Numbered from the stretch's first letter, positions 1 to 7,175 are shown. The stretch: 7,180 bases of DNA from Oscillospiraceae bacterium (GCA_009779295.1 WREN01000113.1:1-7180); one strand, 5' to 3'. Notes: generated by a model from the sequence alone, not told the origin. Made by a program: numbers and translations.

Positions 1-609
1 ATCAAAGTCAACGAAGGTGAATTTGTCGCGATAACGGGCGTTTCAGGTTCAGGCAAAAGCACGCTTTTGAATCTTTGTACGGGTTTGGACGAACCTACCT
101 CCGGCGAGGTTTTCGTAATGAATAAAGAAATCACGCGAATGGAAACGAACAAGCTCGTGAAGTTCAGAGGGAAGAACATGGGAATCGTGTTCCAAACGCC
201 GAACCTGATTCCGCATTACACGTTGTACGAAAACGTTGTGCTGCCGTTAGCCGCGAACGACCGCCAGGAGTACAATCACGAGGAACGGCTGCAATTACTT
301 TTCGACACACTCAGCTTAAACGACCGCCTCCATCATCTGCCGAGCGAGTTATCGGGCGGACAGCAGCAGCGGTGCGCGATTGCGCGGGCGCTGGTGAATT
401 ACCCGCAAATATTGTTCGCCGACGAACCGACGGGGAATCTCGACAAAGGTAACGCGTCAGAAGTCTTAAAATTGCTGTTCAATCTCAAGGAAACGATAGG
501 TTTGACATTGATGATAGTCACTCATGATATGGGTATCGCGGCGCAGGCGGACTGCATTATGAAAATGGACAACGGCGAAATCATTACAATCACTCGTGAG
601 GAACTTTAA
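1..609 (+). CDS. ABC transporter ATP-binding protein, MacB/LolD type (5' partial)
   Basis: This is the cytoplasmic ATPase that powers an ABC transporter. The reading frame is open from the first base, and 202 residues are visible. Family members are usually about 220-235 aa, so roughly 20-30 N-terminal residues probably lie outside the window. All nucleotide-binding motifs are present. In window numbering these are Walker A GVSGSGKST (residues 13-21), the Q-loop glutamine 65 in VFQTPNLIP, the signature LSGGQQQR (117-124), Walker B ILFADEP with Asp141 and catalytic Glu142 followed by TGNLD, and the switch histidine 175 in VTHD. The sequence from the Q-loop through DEPTGNLD is typical of the MacB/LolD/FtsE group, which pairs with FtsX-like permeases in peptide or lipoprotein export. 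The permease partner is not in the window and probably lies upstream. The substrate cannot be read from the ATPase. A TTG at 67 lies after Walker A and is not a credible start. The gene looks intact and functional apart from the window cut. Confidence 0.93.
   Translation: MKVNEGEFVAITGVSGSGKSTLLNLCTGLDEPTSGEVFVMNKEITRMETNKLVKFRGKNMGIVFQTPNLIPHYTLYENVVLPLAANDRQEYNHEERLQLLFDTLSLNDRLHHLPSELSGGQQQRCAIARALVNYPQILFADEPTGNLDKGNASEVLKLLFNLKETIGLTLMIVTHDMGIAAQADCIMKMDNGEIITITREEL
598..603 (+). promoter_or_regulatory. Ribosome binding site of the DMT permease gene
   Basis: GAGGAA lies inside the last codons of the ABC ATPase gene, 10 bases before the ATG at 614. It supports that start and implies translation of the permease from the same message. 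Confidence 0.6.
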
Positions 610-613
610 TTAA

Positions 614-1492
614 ATGAACAAAAGCTACATATTCGCAGGTATTTCAATATTCTTTTGGGCGTCAACGGCAACGCTCACGAAAATCATGCTCCGGGACATG
701 GACAGCATACAGATACTCTGTATTTCAACGTTTTTCGCGTCATTAATCTTATTTTTAATAAACTTATTTTCGAAAAAGCTGCCGTTAATAAAACAATACA
801 AATTCGCCGATTACATCAAATTCTTTCTGACCGGATGTCTCGGAATCTTCCTTTACAACTTCCTGTTATACACCGCGCTGTTCTATTTGCCGGCGCAGGA
901 GGGCTTCATTATCAACTACCTGTGGCCGATAATGGTAGTGATATTCGCGACGATATTATTAAAAGAGAAACTGACTATCCGAAAAATAATCGCAATCCTG
1001 TTATCGTTTCTGGGAATCGTCATCGTCGTAACGAAAGGAAACCTGTTCGAGCTGAATCTCTCAAGCCCGTTGGGAATTGCGATGGCTGTATCAGCCGCCG
1101 TTTCATACGGATTGTTCTCGGTTATCATCAAAAAATTTTCTTACGACCGCACTATCAGCATGATGTTTTACTACATCAGCGCGTTTATTGTTTCGTTTAT
1201 CGCGATGATAACGGTTTCCGGTATGCCGAATTTAAACCTGCCGCAGATTTTGGGATTGGGCTGGAACGGCATATTCAGCCAAGCGATAGCGTATATGACG
1301 TGGTCGCTCGCGCTCCAGTACGGCGACACGCACAAAATCGCGAATCTGGCGTTCATCACGCCTTTCCTTTCGTTAGTGTACATATATATTTTCTTAGGCG
1401 AAGAAATCAGCATTTTTTCCCTCTTGGGATTAGTAATAATTGTTTCCGGAATTTTAATTCAAAATTACAGAAAGAGGAATAAAACCTTATGA
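614..1492 (+). CDS. EamA/DMT-superfamily permease
   Basis: This is a polytopic inner-membrane protein of 292 aa, the normal size for a two-EamA-domain drug/metabolite transporter. About ten hydrophobic helices can be drawn, at roughly residues 5-23, 32-53, 68-87, 95-115, 124-140, 153-172, 182-202, 212-231, 241-261 and 266-284. A short basic tail (RKRNK) follows. The internal duplication is visible: NYLWPIMVVI...LLKEKLT (101-121) with the following GIVIVV helix is matched by AFITPFLSLV...LGEEIS (246-266) and the closing helix. The opening FFWASTATLTKIML also fits the family. Members export or import amino acids, nucleosides and other small metabolites; the substrate cannot be deduced here. The gene starts 4 bases after the ABC ATPase stop. 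Its own stop shares an ATGA with the next gene, so it is probably cotranscribed with both neighbours. Whether it works with the downstream sugar-related genes is unknown. Confidence 0.9.
   Translation: MNKSYIFAGISIFFWASTATLTKIMLRDMDSIQILCISTFFASLILFLINLFSKKLPLIKQYKFADYIKFFLTGCLGIFLYNFLLYTALFYLPAQEGFIINYLWPIMVVIFATILLKEKLTIRKIIAILLSFLGIVIVVTKGNLFELNLSSPLGIAMAVSAAVSYGLFSVIIKKFSYDRTISMMFYYISAFIVSFIAMITVSGMPNLNLPQILGLGWNGIFSQAIAYMTWSLALQYGDTHKIANLAFITPFLSLVYIYIFLGEEISIFSLLGLVIIVSGILIQNYRKRNKTL
1473..1478 (+). promoter_or_regulatory. Ribosome binding site of the propeller lipoprotein gene
   Basis: AGAGGA lies within the 3' end of the DMT permease gene, 10 bases before the ATG at 1489. It supports this start, which also gives a complete signal peptide. 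Confidence 0.6.
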
Positions 1493-1548
1493 ACAAAAAA
1501 CTATTTATCTTAGCAATTCTAATTTTGCTTTGTTTAATCACGGCTTGT
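1489..1548 (+). other. Lipoprotein (type II) signal peptide and lipidation cysteine
   Basis: Residues 1-20 read as basic N-terminus, hydrophobic core and I-T-A-C lipobox. Signal peptidase II would cleave before Cys20 (codon at 1546-1548), leaving the propellers tethered outside the cytoplasmic membrane, or on the outer membrane if the host is Gram-negative. Residues +2 and +3 are Thr and Gly, so there is no Asp at +2 to signal inner-membrane retention. Confidence 0.85.
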
Positions 1549-4473
1549 ACGGGTAAAACAGCAGAAGAAACAACCGATACAGCGAACGATGAAACCGAAC
1601 CGGAAGTCGTTATCGAAGAATGGCCTGTTGTTATGGGTCCGGCGGTCGGCGGATGGCCGGTCTACCGGCAGAATCTGCAGAATACCGGGTACCAACCGTT
1701 GCCCGGCAACATGTCAAAAACACCGGTGGATCACCTTTTACTGCAAATGGCGAACGATCCGGGCAGCAGTTTTTTCGCAAAGGATATTGACGGCGATGGT
1801 AATCCTGAGTTTTTCCTGATCGAAGCGGGGAGGTTCGTCGGAATTTCGTCAAGCGGAGAAGATATGTGGCGCACCGAACCGATGCTCGCGTTCAAAATTT
1901 ACGATATCCTCGACTTGAACAATGACGGCAAACCTGAAATTTTCGCGTTCGGCGAGCGCAGTATCGTAATTCTTGACCCGTTCAACGGAGACGTACTTTA
2001 TCAATACTTTTTTGATGAACAGCCGAACCGTCCGCGGTTTATACTGCATGATTTCGACAAAGACGGCTGTGTCGAAGCTATTATCTGGATTTATAAAAAT
2101 GACGACTGGAAGATTTTCAAATTCGGGGAGTCCGGCGGTAAATTCACAGGCGAATTATTTAATGTAATCAATACTCCGCAATACGATTCAGGGTCTTATT
2201 ATCCGGGAATAATGGTTATGGATATGGACAATGACGGTTACGACGAATTAGTAATGGTGCGGAAATACGGTATCAGCGTTTTTAACGCGCGTGAGTTATG
2301 TTCGGTTAAAGGCGCGTCTGACAAGCCGCTTTATGAATGTTCGTACCCCGTTATTCCGGTAGGTGAAGGAAGGTTTTACGGATATACTGTCGCAGGTGAT
2401 TTCGACGGCGACGGTTATCCGGATATCGCGAATGTTTCCGACGGAGTCTATTACCACGTGGACTTTATGAAAGGCGGAAACGGGACGCTGACAAGAGTCT
2501 GGGACAAAGAATTCGGTTATTCTTCCCAGAAGAATAAGGACGGCAAATACGATATAATTCACACAATCAATGACTCGGTGTATGATTTTGACGGCGACGG
2601 CAAAGCGGAGATGGTGTTGAATCACTTTGTTCATGAAGCCAACCAAACGGTCGGCGAATGGACTTTGTATATACTTGACGTTTTGACCGGTAACGAACGC
2701 GTCGCCCTGCCGGGCAAATACGCGCGTTATGAAGTGCATGACGTACTGCCTGACGGCAGAAGTATATTCTTTGTGACCAATGAGGACGCTATGAATATCA
2801 GCGCAACTGCTTCTTATGAACTTTGGAGTTTTGACAACAACGGGAATTTTACGCAGATCGGTGATTTGAACGACTATTCGCTGGTTTTTCGTCCGCGGTC
2901 TGATTTTGAAAATAACATCAGCCCGCTCGCGGCGCATCAGGAAAACAGGCTCTATACGCTTGATATAAACGGCGACGGTCAAAATGAACTGATAGTCCGC
3001 GGCGGCGGAAATTATGTCGCGCTTTCGTTTGATATTGCCGGAAAGATGACGGTCGTCAAAACAATGTCAATCCCGGGTACAGTTATGGCGGATTTCAAAG
3101 ATAAAGACGGGAAAATAGGGTTTATGGTTTACGGCAGTAACGGTTATATGATTGTGACCGATATTGACGGAAAAGAAATGTTCACACGGCTCGGACAGGG
3201 CGGTTCCGTTGCGGGGCAGGTCACAGTCGGCGACGTCGACGGAGACGGCAGGAATGAAGTTGTATTTTATAAAGGCGGCGAATTCGTGGTTTGCCGTTAC
3301 CGTGACGGCGTTCTGCATGAACTCTGGAGAAAGACAGGTCAGGGAAGAAGGTCGCATGACAATAAAATAACAATCGACTTGGTCGATATGACCGGAGACG
3401 GAACGCTTAATATAGTAACGCAATCGTCGGACGGTACTTACCCGAAAATCGACGTTTGGAACGGCGACGGCACGCTGCTTTGGTCCGTCACGCTTGACTA
3501 CGCTCCGGACGGCACACCGCTTGATGTTAAACCCTACGGTATCAAATCATGGACTTACGGCGATTTCAACGGCGACGGTATTATGGATATCGCGGTCGGA
3601 CTGGAAGTAGTTTATATAAACGGCTGTACAGGTATTATCGACGGAGCGACCCGAAAACTCGTATATATTACGCCTTCAAATGTCGATATCGACTATAAAG
3701 AAGCCGGCGGGATACTCGTATCCAGATGTACGTATGCCGCGCCGGGCATTTACGCGTCCGCGGATTTGGACGGCGACGGCTGCGATGAAGTCTATTTCGT
3801 CGCGCTGGAAGCGTTCATGCGGATATCCTATGTTGAAGGTGAGTATAAGCTTGACACATATGTTGGAGTATTCAACCCGGAAAAACGCATGTTCTATTAT
3901 TCAACGCCTATACTCGTGCAATTGGATAATGATGGACCGATCGATATCCTGCACTCAGGCGGATTTTCTGAGTTTTCAGCCTATCCGGGTGAAATGGAAA
4001 TGCAGGCAATAACCGGAAAGACGAGATATCTCTGGTATGTAAATTATCCGGAGGACAGCGACGCGTACGCCCGTCAGTTAGGCGTTGGGGATATTGACGG
4101 AGACGGCATTAACGAAGTTATTGCGCAGTATACCAAAAGCGAGATACCGGGTATGCTCGCGGTGTACAGCGGAATTGACGGAAGCCTGAAATGGGAGATG
4201 GATCTGGCGGCGGAATTCGGCGGTTCGAATGTTATAGTGGAAGATATTCTCACGTGCGATATCGACGGCGACGGAAAAGCGGAAATCCTGTTTGTTACGA
4301 ACACCGGTTACGCCGCTGCGATAAAAGGCGACGGCACGATTCTGTGGAAAGTATATGTAGGCGTTAAATTGTCCAATATAGTAATCGCCGACATAGACAA
4401 CTGCGGCTACCCGGAAATCGTGTTCAGCGGCAGCGACGGGTATTATCATATGATAAGAGGACAAAATGGATAA
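1489..4473 (+). CDS. Large FG-GAP/VCBS-repeat beta-propeller lipoprotein
   Basis: A 994-aa protein predicted to be exported and lipid-anchored. The signal peptide has a basic start (MNKK), a hydrophobic core and the lipobox ITAC, with the modified cysteine at residue 20. An acidic, Thr/Glu-rich tether of about 25 residues follows. WPVYRQNLQNTG (56-67) resembles the strand that opens many PQQ-like propellers. The rest is blade-like repeats, each with a calcium-loop motif D-x-D-x-D-G followed by a hydrophobic strand. Motifs begin at residues 99, 142, 188, 245, 304, 366, 418, 492, 535, 582, 633, 692, 759, 811, 868, 924 and 968. Those at 418, 535 and 968 are degenerate, and the one at 811 has Gln in first place. 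DGxxxW motifs at 660, 897 and 948 are PQQ-propeller-like. No catalytic domain is recognisable. FG-GAP/VCBS propellers generally bind ligands or partners through calcium-stabilised surfaces. A role in glycan binding, or presentation to the MFS/hydrolase pair encoded next, is inference. The gene overlaps the permease by 4 bases and the MFS gene by 8. Confidence 0.88.
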   Translation: MNKKLFILAILILLCLITACTGKTAEETTDTANDETEPEVVIEEWPVVMGPAVGGWPVYRQNLQNTGYQPLPGNMSKTPVDHLLLQMANDPGSSFFAKDIDGDGNPEFFLIEAGRFVGISSSGEDMWRTEPMLAFKIYDILDLNNDGKPEIFAFGERSIVILDPFNGDVLYQYFFDEQPNRPRFILHDFDKDGCVEAIIWIYKNDDWKIFKFGESGGKFTGELFNVINTPQYDSGSYYPGIMVMDMDNDGYDELVMVRKYGISVFNARELCSVKGASDKPLYECSYPVIPVGEGRFYGYTVAGDFDGDGYPDIANVSDGVYYHVDFMKGGNGTLTRVWDKEFGYSSQKNKDGKYDIIHTINDSVYDFDGDGKAEMVLNHFVHEANQTVGEWTLYILDVLTGNERVALPGKYARYEVHDVLPDGRSIFFVTNEDAMNISATASYELWSFDNNGNFTQIGDLNDYSLVFRPRSDFENNISPLAAHQENRLYTLDINGDGQNELIVRGGGNYVALSFDIAGKMTVVKTMSIPGTVMADFKDKDGKIGFMVYGSNGYMIVTDIDGKEMFTRLGQGGSVAGQVTVGDVDGDGRNEVVFYKGGEFVVCRYRDGVLHELWRKTGQGRRSHDNKITIDLVDMTGDGTLNIVTQSSDGTYPKIDVWNGDGTLLWSVTLDYAPDGTPLDVKPYGIKSWTYGDFNGDGIMDIAVGLEVVYINGCTGIIDGATRKLVYITPSNVDIDYKEAGGILVSRCTYAAPGIYASADLDGDGCDEVYFVALEAFMRISYVEGEYKLDTYVGVFNPEKRMFYYSTPILVQLDNDGPIDILHSGGFSEFSAYPGEMEMQAITGKTRYLWYVNYPEDSDAYARQLGVGDIDGDGINEVIAQYTKSEIPGMLAVYSGIDGSLKWEMDLAAEFGGSNVIVEDILTCDIDGDGKAEILFVTNTGYAAAIKGDGTILWKVYVGVKLSNIVIADIDNCGYPEIVFSGSDGYYHMIRGQNG
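1783..4407 (+). repeat. Array of 17 D-x-D-x-D-G calcium-loop repeats (protein level)
   Basis: The repeat unit is an 18-base block coding D-x-D/N-x-D-G, followed by a strand of the type x-[DE]-[IV]-hydrophobic. Consecutive blocks are 43 to 74 codons apart, as expected for propeller blades. Near-consensus copies include those at 1783, 2398, 2584, 2962, 3232, 3562, 3763, 4090 and 4258. Clearly degenerate copies are at 2740, 3091 and 4390. At DNA level only the loop is conserved: the 11-mer GACGGCGACGG occurs exactly at 2404, 2590, 3769 and 4264. The rest of each blade has diverged, which points to old duplications rather than recent amplification. Confidence 0.85.
4455..4461 (+). promoter_or_regulatory. 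Ribosome binding site of the MFS gene
   Basis: AAGAGGA sits in the last codons of the lipoprotein gene, 4 bases before the ATG at 4466. This supports the 8-base overlapping start and suggests coupled translation. Confidence 0.6.
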
Positions 4474-5638
4474 AAACAAACAAAACAAAATATTCTTCCT
4501 CAGCACATACTTTATAATGTTCATCACCGGACTCGGCTTACTGTCAACGGGCGCGATACTGCCGGAAATAGTCGGCGACTTTCAAATCGGCTACGATATG
4601 GCGGGAGTTCTGTTGTCGTTACAGGCGACGGGGAATTTGACCGCTGTAGTCGTGAGCGGGTATTTGCTGGATATACTCGGCAGAAAAATCATACTTCTGG
4701 CAGGTTCATCGATGCTTGCGATAGGATTTTTAGGTATAGCGTTCGTTCCGTACGCATCGTTAATTTTCGTGTTTATATTTTTCTCCGGCTGCGGCTGGGG
4801 AATCAACAACATCGTCAGCGGCATCACGAACGACATTACCGGCGGCAGTGCGGCGCACCTCAACCGCCTGCACATATTCTTCGCGGTGGGCGGATTCACT
4901 GCGCCTTTCTTCGTGGTCTTCGTCGATTATATCGGCTTCAACTGGCGGGTTGTCGCCGCAGTGATTGGCTTATTGGCGGTCATTTCGGTAATTATCATCT
5001 CACTAATAAAAATCCCCTTACCACTACCCAAAGAAACCAAATCCCGCGTATCGTTTGAAGCGTTCAGACATTTACGCTATTACATTTTCATCGCGATTCA
5101 ATTCACATACGCGGCGGTCGAAACGGTGATGAACGGCTGGATCACTACATACTTCCAAGGTACTGGCATCCTAACGAACATCGAAGCGAAGACGGTGCTT
5201 TCGCTCATCTGGATTTCCATTATGGTCGGGCGGATCATTATTTCCGTTTTCGGGAAAAACATAAAAAAAGAACACATCCTCGTGGCGTGTTCGCTCATCG
5301 TGTTAATTTTCTCAACGTTACTTATCCGCGTGAACTCATTAATCCCTATCGCGGTGTGCGTATTCGCGTTGGGACTCGGCTTGTCGGCATTGATTCCGAC
5401 AAATCTCGCCAACTCGGCGGTTATCACAAGCGGTTCAGGCGTAGCAATGGGCGTACTGCTTAGTTCCGGCGGATTAGGCGCGGCCGTAGGTCCGGCTGTT
5501 ACCGGCGTGATAGCGGAACGTTTAAGCCTTAACGCGAGCATGTGGGTAGCCGTCGGCTTCGCGTTGATACTTTTAATAATGGCAATAATTAATAATATAT
5601 TTGGAAGGAAGATTAAAAATGAAGTACACAGTAATTAG
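4466..5638 (+). CDS. MFS transporter, FHS (fucose/glucose:H+ symporter)-like
   Basis: A 390-aa inner-membrane protein with about twelve hydrophobic helices, at roughly residues 9-33, 45-68, 75-94, 97-120, 133-155, 159-182, 204-229, 243-262, 269-288, 291-312, 321-349 and 357-378. The major-facilitator loop 2-3 signature is clear as GYLLDILGRK (65-74). The central cytoplasmic loop between helices 6 and 7 is basic and polar (about 184-203). NRLHIFFAVGGFTAP (133-147), and Glu219 followed by NGW then TYF at the start of the second half, resemble the FHS branch that includes the fucose permease FucP. A proton-coupled sugar importer is therefore the best guess; the exact substrate is unknown. It could instead be a drug-type MFS exporter. 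Its position between a surface lipoprotein and a glycosidase-like gene favours uptake. It overlaps the lipoprotein gene by 8 bases and the next gene by 20. No frameshift or truncation is seen. Confidence 0.87.
   Translation: MDKNKQNKIFFLSTYFIMFITGLGLLSTGAILPEIVGDFQIGYDMAGVLLSLQATGNLTAVVVSGYLLDILGRKIILLAGSSMLAIGFLGIAFVPYASLIFVFIFFSGCGWGINNIVSGITNDITGGSAAHLNRLHIFFAVGGFTAPFFVVFVDYIGFNWRVVAAVIGLLAVISVIIISLIKIPLPLPKETKSRVSFEAFRHLRYYIFIAIQFTYAAVETVMNGWITTYFQGTGILTNIEAKTVLSLIWISIMVGRIIISVFGKNIKKEHILVACSLIVLIFSTLLIRVNSLIPIAVCVFALGLGLSALIPTNLANSAVITSGSGVAMGVLLSSGGLGAAVGPAVTGVIAERLSLNASMWVAVGFALILLIMAIINNIFGRKIKNEVHSN
5603..5611 (+). promoter_or_regulatory. Ribosome binding site deciding the start at 5619
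   Basis: GGAAGGAAG is followed by an A/T-rich spacer and the ATG at 5619, with 9 bases between the AAGGA core and the start codon. The frame is also open from a TTG at 5601, but that codon lies upstream of and partly within this site and has no equally good site of its own. The ATG at 5619 is therefore preferred. Confidence 0.65.
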
Positions 5639-7175
5639 TTCAAGCGAATGGATGTATCCGGACATTTTCGATTATTCAACGGCGAGTCAAACGATAGCCT
5701 GCCATGCTTTGCGCGGCGGATGGCTTACCGTTCAGGTGCAATTGATTGGCGTTGAAGGCGCGCAAAATATCAACTGTGAGATGAATTTAGACGGTTTCGA
5801 AGTCGAGTTTTACGAATCCGTGCCGATTTTTGTCGGCGAACCGAAACTCCAAACATGGAATCCCGTTCCGCTCTACCCGAACCGCACCGGTCCGTTCTAC
5901 ATCTACGACTGCATGAAGCCGCTCGGCGAAACCGTCACGGCGATGGACGGCGTTGTTGGGTTGTACATCAGCGCGTTAGTAGCAAAAGATTTCACGGCAG
6001 GCGTTTATAACGGCGGTATTAGCGTTACGATCGGCGGCGAAACGGTTGAGATTCCGGTGGAGTTTACGGTACACAAAGCCGTCCTGCCGGAGGAGACGCT
6101 CAAAAACACAAACTGGTACAATTTCCACAACACGGCAAAATACCACAATACCGAAATGGGTTCGGACGAATACAAGCGTCTCGATTCGGAATACCACAAA
6201 CTGATGCGCCGTATGCACATGAACATGCTCCGTCCTCCGTTCGGAAGCGCAAAACAAATCGGCGAAAATCAATACGAATTCGACTTCTCGAAGTTTGAGG
6301 AATACGTAAAGAAAGCGGTATCGATGGGCTTCACATATTTTATGACCCCGGCGATCGGCGGGCGGAAAAGCTGGAAGGAATCGACTATTTACGTGAACCG
6401 CGGAGAAATCCCGTGCTTGTCGTATGAAGGCTACGCGTTCCTGTCGCAGTATCTCGGCGAATTCGGCGAAATCCTTAAGCGCAACGGCTGGACGGATATG
6501 TTCTACCTCAGCATAAGCGACGAACCTAACGAAGCGAACGCCGTCGAATTCAGAGCGTTGTGCGGAATGGTACGCCATTTGCTTCCGGGAATCAAGCTGT
6601 TCGACGCGATGGGTTACGCGCCGGTATTCGGAAGCTTGGATGTATACGTGCCGTTGAACTCGACATACGAACAACATCTCGAAATGTTCGAGCGGTTCCG
6701 CGGCAGGGGCGACGAAATCTGGCATTACGTTTGCTGCGGACCGCGTGGCGAAGGTTACGTGAACCGCTTCATGGATTACCCGCTGCTCGCGACTCGTTAT
6801 TTGTTCTGGGGCAGCTACAAATATAACCTGACTGGCTATCTGCACTGGGCGTTCAATCAGTACCAGCCGAATCAAGACCCGTTCACGAACAACTGGCCCG
6901 ATCACACGAACGCCGATTCGTATTGCATACTGCCGCCCGGCGATACCCATCTTGTTTATCCGGGAGACGGCGCAGTGTGGATGTCGATGCGCCTTGAAGC
7001 GCAGCGTGAGAGCGCGGAGGAATATGAAATCCTGAACGCGATCGCCGCAAAAGATAAAAACGCCGCGGACGAACTGTGCGGCAAATGTTTCCGCGGGTTC
7101 AAAGACGTTGAAAACGACGCCGCAGAATTCGATAAGGTGCGGATTGAGATGTTTGAAACGCTCGGTAGGATTTAA
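5619..7175 (+). CDS. GH123/DUF4091-like glycoside hydrolase, cytoplasmic
   Basis: A 518-aa soluble protein without a signal peptide or membrane segment, so probably cytoplasmic. Residues 1 to about 153 are beta-rich and end in AGVYNGGISVTIGGETVEIPVEF, the N-terminal sandwich pattern of GH123/DUF4091 proteins. After ...AVLPEET (154-160), an alpha/beta region of about 165-425 resembles a TIM barrel. FYLSISDEPNE places Asp301 and Glu302 side by side at a strand end. In characterised GH123 exo-beta-N-acetylgalactosaminidases, an adjacent Asp-Glu pair does substrate-assisted catalysis: Asp orients the 2-acetamido group and Glu is acid/base. Further family-like segments are YPLLATRYLFWGSYKYNLTGYLHWAFN (Trp410, Asn413), GDTHLVYPGDG (441-451) and SMRLEAQRESAEEYEIL near 456-472. 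In the last of these, the commoner Gly-hydrophobic-x-Asp-Tyr-Glu is replaced by Ser-Ala-Glu-Glu-Tyr-Glu. Hydrolysis of a beta-linked N-acetylhexosamine sugar brought in by the upstream MFS protein is inference. Many DUF4091 proteins have no tested activity. The gene overlaps the MFS gene by 20 bases, and only five bases of the window follow its stop. Confidence 0.8.
   Translation: MKYTVISSSEWMYPDIFDYSTASQTIACHALRGGWLTVQVQLIGVEGAQNINCEMNLDGFEVEFYESVPIFVGEPKLQTWNPVPLYPNRTGPFYIYDCMKPLGETVTAMDGVVGLYISALVAKDFTAGVYNGGISVTIGGETVEIPVEFTVHKAVLPEETLKNTNWYNFHNTAKYHNTEMGSDEYKRLDSEYHKLMRRMHMNMLRPPFGSAKQIGENQYEFDFSKFEEYVKKAVSMGFTYFMTPAIGGRKSWKESTIYVNRGEIPCLSYEGYAFLSQYLGEFGEILKRNGWTDMFYLSISDEPNEANAVEFRALCGMVRHLLPGIKLFDAMGYAPVFGSLDVYVPLNSTYEQHLEMFERFRGRGDEIWHYVCCGPRGEGYVNRFMDYPLLATRYLFWGSYKYNLTGYLHWAFNQYQPNQDPFTNNWPDHTNADSYCILPPGDTHLVYPGDGAVWMSMRLEAQRESAEEYEILNAIAAKDKNAADELCGKCFRGFKDVENDAAEFDKVRIEMFETLGRI

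Noticed and set aside
655..1482. A 275-codon plus-strand frame overlapping almost the whole DMT permease gene
   Set aside because: It starts at TTG without a convincing ribosome site and translates to an Arg/His/Asn-rich sequence with no membrane pattern. The overlapped frame has a clear ten-helix transporter.
2296..2982. A 228-codon minus-strand frame inside the lipoprotein gene
   Set aside because: It is the antisense of the calcium-loop repeats, with no independent start signal or recognisable family. The sense strand is well explained.
1783..4407. The repeated GACGGCGACGG words as a DNA-level repeat, recombination or regulatory element
   Set aside because: They occur only where the protein needs Asp-Gly-Asp-Gly, always in the same codon phase, and the flanks are diverged. 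Protein constraint explains them.
1783..4407. Dockerin domain of a cellulosome
   Set aside because: The calcium loops are similar, but a dockerin has only two loop-helix repeats in about 60-70 residues. Here there are 17 loops followed by beta-strand patterns.
4078..4527. A 149-codon minus-strand frame across the lipoprotein/MFS junction
   Set aside because: It would overlap two convincing sense genes, its ribosome site is not evident, and its sequence mirrors the repeat codons.
5976..6950. A 324-codon open frame on the minus strand opposite the GH123-like gene
   Set aside because: It lies wholly inside a gene with strong family features. Its translation is rich in Arg, Val, Ile and Phe without recognisable motifs, as expected from reading a gene with this codon bias backwards.
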